The position numbers and the translations under genes are program-made. A model generated the notes under the pieces. The model was given only the letters and a program-made list of their open reading frames with translations. It ran no database searches and was not told the origin of the DNA. From assembly GCA_017437785.1 (NCBI GenBank), contig JAFRXH010000046.1, positions 39,983 to 103,982 on the forward strand: a stretch of DNA of 64,000 nucleotides. The letters are read 5' to 3'. Origin of the DNA: Lachnospiraceae bacterium. GTDB lineage: Bacteria; Bacillota; Clostridia; Lachnospirales; Lachnospiraceae. Below are positions 33,787 to 41,868 of this stretch, piece by piece; the stretch's first letter is position 1; each line of letters opens with the position of its first letter.

Positions 33787-35691
33787 ATGGCAATACAGGA
33801 TTATTATAAAGCCCTTAAACTGGGTGAAAAAGATTTCAGATCAAACGGCAACTATCTGCCGGTCCTTGACGAAATACTCGAACATGTCGAAATAGATTCC
33901 CAGGTAAATCTGGGACTCGTTGAGATACCGATAAAGTCGATAAAAGGAACCTACAGCGCAGGCCGCACCACGGCCTTCGCAAGCAATTTCATGCCCATAC
34001 TGGAGCCCGATTCGGAATTCGCCAACAAGTGGGCCAAATTATACGACGATCTTGAAGAAGAGGGACTGCGCGATCCCATAAAAGCTTACGAATACAATAA
34101 CCGCTTCTATGTAATGGAAGGCAATAAGCGCGTGTCCGTATTTAAATATATGGATGCTGCCAGTATAGAAGGCTACGTTACGCGTATGGTCCCCAAACGC
34201 AGCGACGAACACGAAGTCAGGATATACTATGAATTCATGGAGTTCTATGATATCACGGGTATAAACTATCTTGATATGGGACGTGAGGGCAATTACAAAA
34301 AGCTCTTAAAACTCGTCCGCGGCGAGGATCACTGGGGCGAAAAATGGGATAAGGAAGAAGAGCAGGAATTCCGTATGCTCTTTATCAACTTTGAAAAAGA
34401 ATACCTGCCGAAAGCCAATGACAAATGGGATATAAAGAGCGGCGATGCTTTGTGTCTGTATCTCTCCATTTTCGGATATAAGGAATCTGTTGAAAAGACC
34501 CAGGCCGATATACGCAGAGATATAATACGGCTGTGGAACGAATTCGTAAACTACAGCAAGGGCACCTCCATGGCCCTTGTACTCAATCCTACGCCGGAGT
34601 CACAAAAGAGTGCACTCTCTCTTTCAAAACTGCTGGGCGGCAATACCCTTAAGATAGCTTTTATCCACGACCGTAAGGCCGAGATATCCGGCTGGACCTA
34701 TTCGCATGAACTGGGACGCAATTATGTAGAGAACACCTTTGGTGACAAGATAGCCGTATCCGTTACCGAAATGGTTGATGATGAAAAAGCCGACGAAGCT
34801 TTTGACCGCGCTATCGAAGCAGGTAACAAAGTGATATTTGCTACTTCGCCAAAGCTCACTCCCGCTGCTCTGCGTGCCGCTGCAGCCCATCCGGAGACTA
34901 TAATCCTTAACTGCTCCATGAGCTTAAGCCACAAAGCGATACGTTCTTACTACGTGCGTATGTATGAAGCGAAGTTCATACTGGGCGCCATAGCCGGATC
35001 CATTAAGGATGCAGGAAACATCGGTTATCTGGCCGATTACCCCATACACGGTACAACCGCTGATATAAACGCATTCGCATTGGGCGTACAGATGACTAAC
35101 CCCGAAGCCAAGGTATATCTTGAATGGTCTATGCTCAAGGATCATAATGCTTTTGAAGAGTTCAGGAAAAAGAACGTCACTTTAGTTTCCGGCAGGGACT
35201 TAAACGCCACGCTCATAGCCGGCAAAGAATTAGGTCTGTACAAGATCGGAAAGACCGAAGAAGACCGCATGAACCTGGCAATGCCGGTACGCCACTGGGG
35301 TAAGCTTTACGAAGAGATAATACGTTCCGTTATGCGCGGCGGATATAAAAATGATGATAACGTCTTCGGCGATCAGGCGCTCAATTACTTCTGGGGTATG
35401 TCCTCCGGTGCCGTAGATGTGATATACTCAAGGAACCTGGAAGCCGGCCAGATAAGGCTGCTGCGCAGCCTGCGCAGCGGCATACAGAGCATGGCCGTCA
35501 GCCCCTTCACCGGACCTATCTATTCACAGGATGGCAGCTTACGCTGTGCCGACGGCGACATCATCACACCCGAAGCCGCTGTGAACATCGACTGGCTGGC
35601 AGATAACATTGACGGCTATATCCCGTCTCTTGAAGAGATGCGTGAGGATGCCGTGGAACTGGTACGCATACAGGGGATCAAAGAGGATTGA
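33787..35691 (+). CDS. cytosolic ParB-like/BMP (nucleoside-binding) fusion protein
   Basis: A 634-residue protein with no signal peptide or TM. The N-terminal part contains LRDPIKAYEYNNRFYVMEGN followed by KRVSVFKYM (about 95-125), the ParB/sulfiredoxin-like motif with its GNKR loop. From about residue 287 it resembles the BMP/PnrA-type nucleoside-binding domain (LKIAFIHDRKAEISGWTYSH, ILGAIAGSI, NAFALGVQMTNPEAKVYLEW). BMP proteins are normally extracellular lipoproteins of ABC importers; here the fold is inside the cell, so it is probably a nucleoside or nucleotide-derived ligand sensor. It is followed after 4 bp by a metallophosphoesterase. Confidence 0.82.
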   Translation: MAIQDYYKALKLGEKDFRSNGNYLPVLDEILEHVEIDSQVNLGLVEIPIKSIKGTYSAGRTTAFASNFMPILEPDSEFANKWAKLYDDLEEEGLRDPIKAYEYNNRFYVMEGNKRVSVFKYMDAASIEGYVTRMVPKRSDEHEVRIYYEFMEFYDITGINYLDMGREGNYKKLLKLVRGEDHWGEKWDKEEEQEFRMLFINFEKEYLPKANDKWDIKSGDALCLYLSIFGYKESVEKTQADIRRDIIRLWNEFVNYSKGTSMALVLNPTPESQKSALSLSKLLGGNTLKIAFIHDRKAEISGWTYSHELGRNYVENTFGDKIAVSVTEMVDDEKADEAFDRAIEAGNKVIFATSPKLTPAALRAAAAHPETIILNCSMSLSHKAIRSYYVRMYEAKFILGAIAGSIKDAGNIGYLADYPIHGTTADINAFALGVQMTNPEAKVYLEWSMLKDHNAFEEFRKKNVTLVSGRDLNATLIAGKELGLYKIGKTEEDRMNLAMPVRHWGKLYEEIIRSVMRGGYKNDDNVFGDQALNYFWGMSSGAVDVIYSRNLEAGQIRLLRSLRSGIQSMAVSPFTGPIYSQDGSLRCADGDIITPEAAVNIDWLADNIDGYIPSLEEMREDAVELVRIQGIKED

Positions 35692-35695
35692 TGGC

Positions 35696-36349
35696 ATGAA
35701 GATACTGACGATAGCGGATACCGAGTCGAAAAACCTGTGGGACTATTTCACGCCCGATAAAGTGGAGGGCGTAGACATCATAATATCCTGCGGCGATCTC
35801 GATCCCCGCTATCTGTCGTTTCTGGCAACAATGTCGCATGCGCCGGTATACTATGTACACGGCAATCATGATGACAAATACGACCGCATCCCTCCGGACG
35901 GCTGCATATCACTGGAAGATGATATACTGGTATATGAAGGAGTGCGCATACTCGGACTGGGCGGATCGCTCAAATACCGGCCCGGCACCTGGCAGTTCGA
36001 ACAGGAACAGATGGACCGGCGCATCTTTAAACTCAGGCATACCCTTCGCAAACATAAAGGTTTTGACATACTGGTAGGTCATTCTCCCGCCCGCTATATC
36101 GGTGACGGCGATGACCGTCCGCATATGGGTTTTACGGCCTTTACCAGGCTTTTAGACAAATACCGGCCGCGGTATTTCCTGCATGGACACGTGCATCCCA
36201 ATTATTCAAGAGAATTCAAGACCCTTAAAGCATATAAGGATACGCTCATCATAAATGCATACAGGGAATACAGCTTTATCTACGAAAAGGAATGGGAAGA
36301 ACAGTATCCCAGACTGACACCGATAAACATTGACGATAAGCGGGGTTGA
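35696..36349 (+). CDS. metallophosphoesterase with altered motif I
   Basis: Encodes 217 residues from MKILTIADTESKN; this ATG has AGAGGA 8 nt upstream and lies 4 bp after the preceding stop. Motifs of calcineurin-like phosphoesterases are seen: CGDLDP, GNHDDKYD, VGHSP and HGHVH. Motif I, normally DxH, reads ADTES, so the metal-ligand His is replaced by Glu, a variant seen in this clostridial subgroup. Likely a phosphodiesterase or phosphatase; the coupling to the BMP-type sensor suggests a nucleotide-related substrate (inference). Confidence 0.86.
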   Translation: MKILTIADTESKNLWDYFTPDKVEGVDIIISCGDLDPRYLSFLATMSHAPVYYVHGNHDDKYDRIPPDGCISLEDDILVYEGVRILGLGGSLKYRPGTWQFEQEQMDRRIFKLRHTLRKHKGFDILVGHSPARYIGDGDDRPHMGFTAFTRLLDKYRPRYFLHGHVHPNYSREFKTLKAYKDTLIINAYREYSFIYEKEWEEQYPRLTPINIDDKRG

Positions 36350-36374
36350 GAAAAATCCCCCGGCATGTTAAAAT
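36346..36374 (+). promoter_or_regulatory. sigma-A promoter of hisC
   Basis: TTGAGA (36346-36351), 17 bp, TAAAAT (36369-36374) with an extended TG. The -35 overlaps the phosphoesterase stop. The leader is about 30 nt with AGGAG before the ATG at 36411. Confidence 0.8.
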
Positions 36375-36410
36375 CCGATAGTTGATCCAATAAAATAACA
36401 GGAGATAAAA

Positions 36411-37466
36411 ATGAGCAACTGGGAAGAAAACGTACGAAAGGTAGTCCCCTATGTACCCGGGGAACAGCCTAAAAACAATAATGTGATCAAACTCAATACC
36501 AACGAAAATCCCTATCCGCCTTCACCGCTTGTGGCGCAGGCCATTAAGGATTATAACGCCGGACTTCTGCGCAAATACCCGGATCCCGCATCCTCTGCCC
36601 TTGTTGATGAACTGGCAAAAACCTACTCTCTTAAGGCAGAAAACATCTTTGCAGGCATAGGTTCCGACGATGTTCTCTCACTTGCTTTCCTTACTTTTTT
36701 CAATTCCGGCAAGCCGGTCATCTTCCCGGATATAACCTACAGCTTTTATGATGTATGGGCCGATCTTTACCGCATCCCTTATCAGACAAAAGCGCTGGAT
36801 AAGGATTTCAACATCATCAAAGAAGATTATCTCTGTGATAACGGCGGCGTAGTGATAGCAAATCCCAATGCGCCTACCGGAGTAGAGCTTCCTCTTGAAG
36901 TCATTGAAGAGATCGTGTCCTATAATAAGGACAGGATTGTTATAGTCGATGAAGCCTATGTCGACTTCGGAGCGCACAGTGTGCTGCCTCTTATAGATAA
37001 ATACGATAATCTCCTGGTAGTCCAGACTTTTTCGAAATCCCGCGCTCTTGCCGGCATCCGCATAGGTATGGCTTTCGGGCAGAAAAAGATCATCGATTAT
37101 CTCAAGGATGTTAAGTTCTCGTTCAACTCATACACCTTAAATCCGCTTACGATAGCTGTCGGCGCTGCCGCGCTTAAAGACGACGCCTATTTTAAGGACA
37201 TCACCGCAAAGACGATAGCCACACGCGAGCGTATGAAGGAAGAATTAAAAAGGCTGGGATTTTCCTTTGCGGATTCAAAGACCAACTTCGTATTTGCGAC
37301 TCACGAAAAACTCCCGGCAGATGAGATATTTAAATATCTGAAAGAAAAAAACATCTATGTGCGTTATTGGAACAAACCGCGCATCAATAACCACCTGCGC
37401 ATTTCCGTAGGTACCGATGAAGAAGCAAAAATACTGATCGATGCACTGGAGGAACTGCTCGGATGA
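36411..37466 (+). CDS. hisC: histidinol-phosphate aminotransferase
   Basis: A 351-residue class I/II PLP aminotransferase of HisC length. NTNENPYPPSP at the N-terminus, VIANPNAPTG, IVDEAYVDF and TFSKSRALAGIRIG (with the PLP Lys) are diagnostic. It converts imidazole-acetol phosphate plus glutamate to histidinol phosphate. No other his genes are nearby, so it is an orphan copy that may also serve aromatic amino acid transamination, which would fit the iorAB-paaK genes a few kb away (inference). The 3' end overlaps the next gene by 4 bp (ATGA). Confidence 0.94.
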   Translation: MSNWEENVRKVVPYVPGEQPKNNNVIKLNTNENPYPPSPLVAQAIKDYNAGLLRKYPDPASSALVDELAKTYSLKAENIFAGIGSDDVLSLAFLTFFNSGKPVIFPDITYSFYDVWADLYRIPYQTKALDKDFNIIKEDYLCDNGGVVIANPNAPTGVELPLEVIEEIVSYNKDRIVIVDEAYVDFGAHSVLPLIDKYDNLLVVQTFSKSRALAGIRIGMAFGQKKIIDYLKDVKFSFNSYTLNPLTIAVGAAALKDDAYFKDITAKTIATRERMKEELKRLGFSFADSKTNFVFATHEKLPADEIFKYLKEKNIYVRYWNKPRINNHLRISVGTDEEAKILIDALEELLG

Positions 37467-37993
37467 AGGATTTTATCATAAATACATTTGGCGGCAATAT
37501 CATAACGCAGTATCTTTCATGTTTTATCGTATCGATGGTACCGCTTGTCGAATTGCGTGGGGCGATCCCCATCGCACAGGTGTTTAAGGTGATGAACCCC
37601 GAGTTTAATATGGTACTGGCATACTGCATCATTGCCATCGGCAATATGCTCCCGGTACCGGTCATCTTTTTCTTCGCCAGAAAAGTGCTGGAATGGGGAA
37701 AAGATAAAAAAGTGATCGGCGGATTCTTTACCTTCTGTCTGGAGAAAGGGCGCAAAGGCGGCCTGAAGATGCAGGAGAAAGCGGGACGCAGTGTGTACCT
37801 TGCATTGCTTTTGTTTGTCGGCATTCCTGTGCCGGGGACCGGTGCATGGACCGGGACGCTGGCGGCGAGTCTTCTGGATATGGACTTTAAGAAAAGCGTG
37901 CTGGCAGTCGTGGGTGGTGTAGCCCTGGCCGGCGTGATCATGGGCGTCGGAAGTTATCTGGTGGCCAGCGGGATCCTGGCAGCAGCAGGTTAA
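37463..37993 (+). CDS. putative small multidrug export protein (COG2426-like)
   Basis: A 176-residue membrane protein with about five TM helices. The N-terminal SMVPLVELRGAIPIA and the GIPVPGTGAWTGTLAASLL segment are typical of the small multidrug export family (Pfam Sm_multidrug_ex). It overlaps hisC (ATGA), so both are in one transcript. The true substrate is unknown. Its stop overlaps the convergent HAD-CPBP gene by 4 bp. Confidence 0.9.
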   Translation: MKDFIINTFGGNIITQYLSCFIVSMVPLVELRGAIPIAQVFKVMNPEFNMVLAYCIIAIGNMLPVPVIFFFARKVLEWGKDKKVIGGFFTFCLEKGRKGGLKMQEKAGRSVYLALLLFVGIPVPGTGAWTGTLAASLLDMDFKKSVLAVVGGVALAGVIMGVGSYLVASGILAAAG

Positions 37994-39435
37994 GAAAAAT
38001 AAGAACTTATAAAAATAAAGGCATTGGCTGTCATATGGAATAAAAGGGGCGCGATGAGCGCCTCTTCTTTATATACCAGATGTCCCATCACCAGCCCCAT
38101 CAGAAAGGCGTAGATCCCCTGAAGGACATTACCGTGATAAAAACCAAAGAATACGGCCGTGAGCACTATAGTGATCTCCCTCGAGAATACGCGGCCAATG
38201 CGTTCCTTAAGCAGCCAGCGGAATACCAGCTCCTCAAGCAGCGGGGATATCATTACATAAAGGACTATGCCCTCCCAGAGAGGCGTTGTGCGGTCATAGG
38301 TGGCCGCATCAAAAAACTTCTTTACATTTGCCCCGCTCATTATATGCGGCACTATCAGCTGCGCCGCCCATGTAAGCAGCATGTTGAGCAGCGCCGAAAG
38401 AGCCGCCCCCATCACTATGATATAAAGAACCTTCTTAAGTACATCCTTCTTCTTCCACAAAGGAAGGAAATGCATGTATTCACGCCTTCTGTATATCAGC
38501 CACAAGATCAGGGCTGTAGTTCCCATCACCAGTATGCTGATAAGCACACTCAGCGGCCGTGATTCCTTTCCCGAAGAGAGCGCTGCCATAGGCTTTGTAA
38601 GCCATAAGACCACCCTCCACATTATCTGAAGTACCACAAAATAGACCACAAAAGGAGAAAGCATGTAAAGTGCTCTTAAAAAGGGCTGAGTGGGAACCTT
38701 CGGCAGATCGGTCTTCTCATCTTTTTCGATGCGTTTTAAACGCTTATCCCTTATCTCCTTATCCTCACCGCCCAAAAGCAGCTCCTTAAGCTCATCCACA
38801 GTTGCAGCTATGGCATCCGCTCCGGCAGCAGAAAGCTCTCCCGGCTCCTGGTACCCGTAGCTCACTCCTATGGCATCCACGTCCTGAGCCCTGGCACCTT
38901 CTATATCAAACTTGCGATCTCCAACCATCGCAGTCAGCGCTTTCTTCTCCGCAGTATCGCCGCTGCCCTTAGCATACAGCTGCTTTAACGCCTCTTCGAC
39001 TATCTCTTCTTTTTTGCTGCGTGACCCGTCAAGCTCACTGCCGATCACCACGTCAAAATATCTGTTTATCTTAAAATACTTAAGTATCTTTTCAACAAAG
39101 ACCGTCGGCTTGGATGAAGCTATGGCCAGACGCGCGCCTTTTGCTTTTGCTTCTTTTAAAAGCTCCGGTATGCCCGGATAGATCTCATTCTCCGACCAGC
39201 CCACATCACCGAAACGCTCACGATAGTATCCCACCGCTTTAAGCGCATCCTCCTCATTCATCCGGTAAAACTCCATGAAGCTGTCCTTCAGGGGAGGCCC
39301 GATAAATGCAGTCAGTTCGTCTATATCCGGCGGTTCTATGCCGCATTTTTTTAATGCATACTGAACAGAAGTACAGATCCCCTGCTTCGGGTCCGATATC
39401 GTTCCGTCCAGATCAAACAAAATATATTTATACAT
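37990..39435 (-). CDS. HAD hydrolase fused to a CPBP/CAAX-type membrane protease
   Basis: Encodes 481 residues from MYKYILFDLDGT at 39435; longer ATG/TTG starts have no good ribosome site. Residues 1-205 are a phosphoglycolate-phosphatase-like HAD domain (DLDGT, SSKPT, GDRKFD all present). A charged linker leads to a membrane part (about 235-480) with about seven TM helices and the CPBP glutamic protease motifs EELVFR (about 400), FYHGN (about 430) and HMTAN (about 470). A soluble phosphatase and a membrane protease in one chain is an unusual pairing. No SD is seen at any start; the promoter may yield a nearly leaderless message. Confidence 0.88.
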   Translation of the reverse strand: MYKYILFDLDGTISDPKQGICTSVQYALKKCGIEPPDIDELTAFIGPPLKDSFMEFYRMNEEDALKAVGYYRERFGDVGWSENEIYPGIPELLKEAKAKGARLAIASSKPTVFVEKILKYFKINRYFDVVIGSELDGSRSKKEEIVEEALKQLYAKGSGDTAEKKALTAMVGDRKFDIEGARAQDVDAIGVSYGYQEPGELSAAGADAIAATVDELKELLLGGEDKEIRDKRLKRIEKDEKTDLPKVPTQPFLRALYMLSPFVVYFVVLQIMWRVVLWLTKPMAALSSGKESRPLSVLISILVMGTTALILWLIYRRREYMHFLPLWKKKDVLKKVLYIIVMGAALSALLNMLLTWAAQLIVPHIMSGANVKKFFDAATYDRTTPLWEGIVLYVMISPLLEELVFRWLLKERIGRVFSREITIVLTAVFFGFYHGNVLQGIYAFLMGLVMGHLVYKEEALIAPLLFHMTANAFIFISSYFS

Positions 39436-39437
39436 GG

Positions 39438-39466
39438 TTGACATTTTCTCATGAAAAGAATAAAAT
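39438..39466 (+). promoter_or_regulatory. strong sigma-A promoter of the riboswitch-thiT unit
   Basis: A perfect TTGACA (39438-39443), 17 bp, TAAAAT (39461-39466). The start near 39473 is just upstream of the TPP aptamer. Confidence 0.9.
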
Positions 39467-39471
39467 GACAA
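39443..39471 (-). promoter_or_regulatory. possible overlapping leftward promoter of the HAD-CPBP gene
   Basis: On the minus strand TTGTCA (39471-39466), 17 bp, GAAAAT (39448-39443). It overlaps the thiT promoter almost completely. A start near 39437 would put the ATG at 39435 at the 5' end of the RNA. Confidence 0.4.
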
Positions 39472-39479
39472 GCATATTT

Positions 39480-39556
39480 TGCCAGGGGAGCTGTTGCTGA
39501 GACGGAGCGATCCGGACCCTCAGAACCTGAAACGGGTAATACCGGCGTAGGGAGGC
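39480..39556 (+). promoter_or_regulatory. TPP (THI-box) riboswitch
   Basis: The aptamer core is unmistakable: GGGGAGC, then CTGAGA (39497-39502), ACCCTCAGAACCTGA, CGGGTAATACCGGCGTAGGGA. P1 pairs TGCC (39480-39483) with GGCA (39553-39556). A downstream stretch (CCCCCTGC) can pair with GCAGG, and AAGGAGG is at 39581-39587, so control of translation initiation is likely (inference). It represses thiT when thiamine pyrophosphate is high. Confidence 0.95.
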
Positions 39557-39595
39557 AGGCTTTATCCCCCTGCGAAAAAAAAGGAGGATTTTTTT

Positions 39596-40291
39596 ATGTC
39601 AGAATTAATCGAGTATGTTGCTGAAGATGGTGCTTACTCCCTTACAGACAAGGGTAAGATCGCCGTAATGTTTCTTCTGGTCATCGCGCTCATCATCGCA
39701 GTCGTGGGCGTGATATCTGCCGTGAGGAGAAAAGGCGGCAGTGAAAAGCGTGCGCTTAATACAAAGCAGCTGGTATTTTCCGCCGTAGCTCTGGCCCTCG
39801 CCTTCCCCTTATCTTACATCGAACTGCTTAAGTTCCCCTGGGGAGGCAGCATCACCTTATGCTCCATGTTCTTCGTGACCATCATAGGTTACTGGTACGG
39901 CCCCGTAGCCGGTTTTTCCGCAGCTTTTGCATACAGCCTGCTGCAGTTCATACAGGGCGGCGGCAGCTATATGCTTTCTCTGCCCCAGGTAATGTTTGAC
40001 TATCTGCTGGCTTTTACCGCCCTGGGTGCATCCGGATTCTTTAAAGGAAAGAAGCACGGCATGATCGCAGGCTATCTGCTGGCAGTGTTCCTGCGCGGCC
40101 TGTTCCACACCATAGGCGGTTACCTCTACTGGATGGATTACATGCCCGAAGAATTCCCCCAAAACCTTGCCGTTATCTACCCCATCGTATACAATTACGC
40201 ATACATACTGGGTGAAGCGCTGCTGACGGTCATCATACTGCTGCTGCCGCCGGTACAGAAAGCACTTGCCAGAATAGAAAAAGAAAACTGA
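39596..40291 (+). CDS. thiT: ECF thiamine transporter S-component ThiT
   Basis: A 231-residue membrane protein, longer than the usual about 190 residues because of an added N-terminal TM helix (about 20-43). LAFPLSYIELLKFPWGGSIT, MFFVTIIGYWYGP and the helix with YSLLQFIQGG are typical of ThiT; the FPWGGSI loop and the Tyr/Trp residues form the thiamine pocket. It binds thiamine and works with the shared EcfAA'T module, not present here. The TPP riboswitch upstream confirms the assignment. Confidence 0.95.
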   Translation: MSELIEYVAEDGAYSLTDKGKIAVMFLLVIALIIAVVGVISAVRRKGGSEKRALNTKQLVFSAVALALAFPLSYIELLKFPWGGSITLCSMFFVTIIGYWYGPVAGFSAAFAYSLLQFIQGGGSYMLSLPQVMFDYLLAFTALGASGFFKGKKHGMIAGYLLAVFLRGLFHTIGGYLYWMDYMPEEFPQNLAVIYPIVYNYAYILGEALLTVIILLLPPVQKALARIEKEN

Positions 40292-40297
40292 TACCTA

Positions 40298-40330
40298 AAA
40301 AGGAGAGCTTTTACAGCTCTCCTTTTTTTT
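40298..40330. terminator. bidirectional terminator between thiT and HD-GYP gene
   Basis: The stem AAAGGAGAGCT / AGCTCTCCTTT with a 5-nt loop is followed by T-runs on both strands (T8 on plus, TTTTTAGG on minus). It overlaps the last codons of the HD-GYP gene. Confidence 0.88.
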
Positions 40331-41795
40331 CATAGGGTTTACATTCTTCAAGAAATCTTACTACCGATTCGTCCAGCTTGCCTTCCGCGACCATATCCTT
40401 AAGTATCGCAAAAGCTCTGTTGACCGGCATAGGCCCTTTATAAGGCCTGTCATCCGCGGTAAGCGAGTCGAATATGTCACATACCGTGATTATCCTGGTG
40501 AGCAGATCCAGCTGATCGCCCTTGAGCCCTTTCGGATAACCGCTGCCATCCAGGTATTCGTGGTGATTGGCAGCTATGCGGCGCACCTTATCATACTTCT
40601 CTGTAAAGTTAATATCCGCCAGTATCTTATCCGTATATACCACATGCTCGTGTACCAGATTCCGCTCCTCTTCGGTGAGCGTACCGGCCCGTATATGCAG
40701 ATATTCCATTTCTTCTTCGGTAAGGTAAGGGATGGGATCGCCTTCCACAGGGGTGTATACCTGCTCCCCGATCTCATCTATACGTGCTATATCCGCATCC
40801 GTTAAGAAATCACAGATATTAAGCCGCTCCAGGTTATTCAGAAAATTATCGATACGCAGATCGTCCATCTGCCAGTCGTTTTTATCCTGCCTGCCCTCAA
40901 GCATATCTATCTTTTTCATCAGGCGGATCTTTTCCAGCCTGCTGCGGAGCCCGTCATAAGCCGCCCCCAGACGTGTCGATTTGTTGAGTATTTCTCTTGG
41001 TGTGATGATCTTTCCGATATCGTGAAGCTGGGCAGCCATCGAAAGCTGCTCTTTATCATTCTGGCTGATATAAACATCAGCTACGCCCCTGGTGTACTGG
41101 GCGTTTATATAATCTACCACCATCATGCAGTATTTCTCTACATGACGGGTGTGATTCGCATTATACGGTGTCTTGGCGTCGATCGCGGTCGTCAGACAGG
41201 TAACGAAGCTGGACAGCAGCTCGGTCATATCCTGGATCAGGTTCATGTTGGTGACCGTATTGGCCATCTGCGCGGTAAGCGAAGCTACCGTATGCTCACA
41301 ATCCCTGGTAAAGGGTATAACATTCCCCTCATCATCCATACAGTTATAGAGCATCATGACACCCAGCACCTTCTTGCCGGCCACATTTATGGGCGACATT
41401 AAGACCGACTGGGTCCTGTAATTGTATTTTGCGTCGAACTCCCTTATGAAACGGGTATCAAACACATTGATGTCATAGATGTCAGGTATATTGATGATGC
41501 ATTTCTTATGATAGGTATTGGTGAAGATATTGGTATCCTTATCCTCGGCCTTACGCATATCGGCCTGGGATGCTCCGCCCCTTGTCTCCGCACCCAGATC
41601 AAGGCTGCGGTTGACATCCAGCAAATGCACAAGGCGTCCTTCCTCTTCATCAACCATATATAGGCTGCCACCATCGGCGTTCGTATAATGTATACAACCT
41701 TCCAGGATCGTGTCAAATAACAACATGAACCTGGACTCGGTAGCCATCTTATAACCTATGTCAAGCAAGCCCTTTTCGGCATCAGTCATCTGCAT
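40311..41795 (-). CDS. GAF + HD-GYP phosphodiesterase
   Basis: Encodes 494 residues from the ATG at 41795 (MQMTDAEKG), with GGAG 8 nt upstream. The N-terminal about 190 residues form a GAF sensor domain (DGGSLYMVDEEEGRL, GVMMLYN). The HD-GYP catalytic domain has AAQLHDIGK (about 256), then an insertion of about 90 residues, then NHHEYLDGSGYPKGLKG (about 410) and DIFDSLTADDRPYK. It should hydrolyse cyclic-di-GMP, or possibly another cyclic dinucleotide, in response to the GAF ligand. It follows addA and has its own promoter at 41825. Confidence 0.92.
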   Translation of the reverse strand: MQMTDAEKGLLDIGYKMATESRFMLLFDTILEGCIHYTNADGGSLYMVDEEEGRLVHLLDVNRSLDLGAETRGGASQADMRKAEDKDTNIFTNTYHKKCIINIPDIYDINVFDTRFIREFDAKYNYRTQSVLMSPINVAGKKVLGVMMLYNCMDDEGNVIPFTRDCEHTVASLTAQMANTVTNMNLIQDMTELLSSFVTCLTTAIDAKTPYNANHTRHVEKYCMMVVDYINAQYTRGVADVYISQNDKEQLSMAAQLHDIGKIITPREILNKSTRLGAAYDGLRSRLEKIRLMKKIDMLEGRQDKNDWQMDDLRIDNFLNNLERLNICDFLTDADIARIDEIGEQVYTPVEGDPIPYLTEEEMEYLHIRAGTLTEEERNLVHEHVVYTDKILADINFTEKYDKVRRIAANHHEYLDGSGYPKGLKGDQLDLLTRIITVCDIFDSLTADDRPYKGPMPVNRAFAILKDMVAEGKLDESVVRFLEECKPYEKKGEL

Positions 41796-41824
41796 ACAAT
41801 ACACTCCAAAACACAGTTGGAATC

Positions 41825-41833
41825 ATTATAACA
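41825..41833 (-). promoter_or_regulatory. extended -10 promoter of the HD-GYP gene
   Basis: On the minus strand TGTTATAAT with TATAAT at 41830-41825, the same extended element as at 8601 and 10570; no clear -35. The start near 41818 leaves a leader of about 22 nt. Confidence 0.7.
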
Positions 41834-41868
41834 GAAAGCTACAAAAAAATCTATCGCTTTGCACGAAA

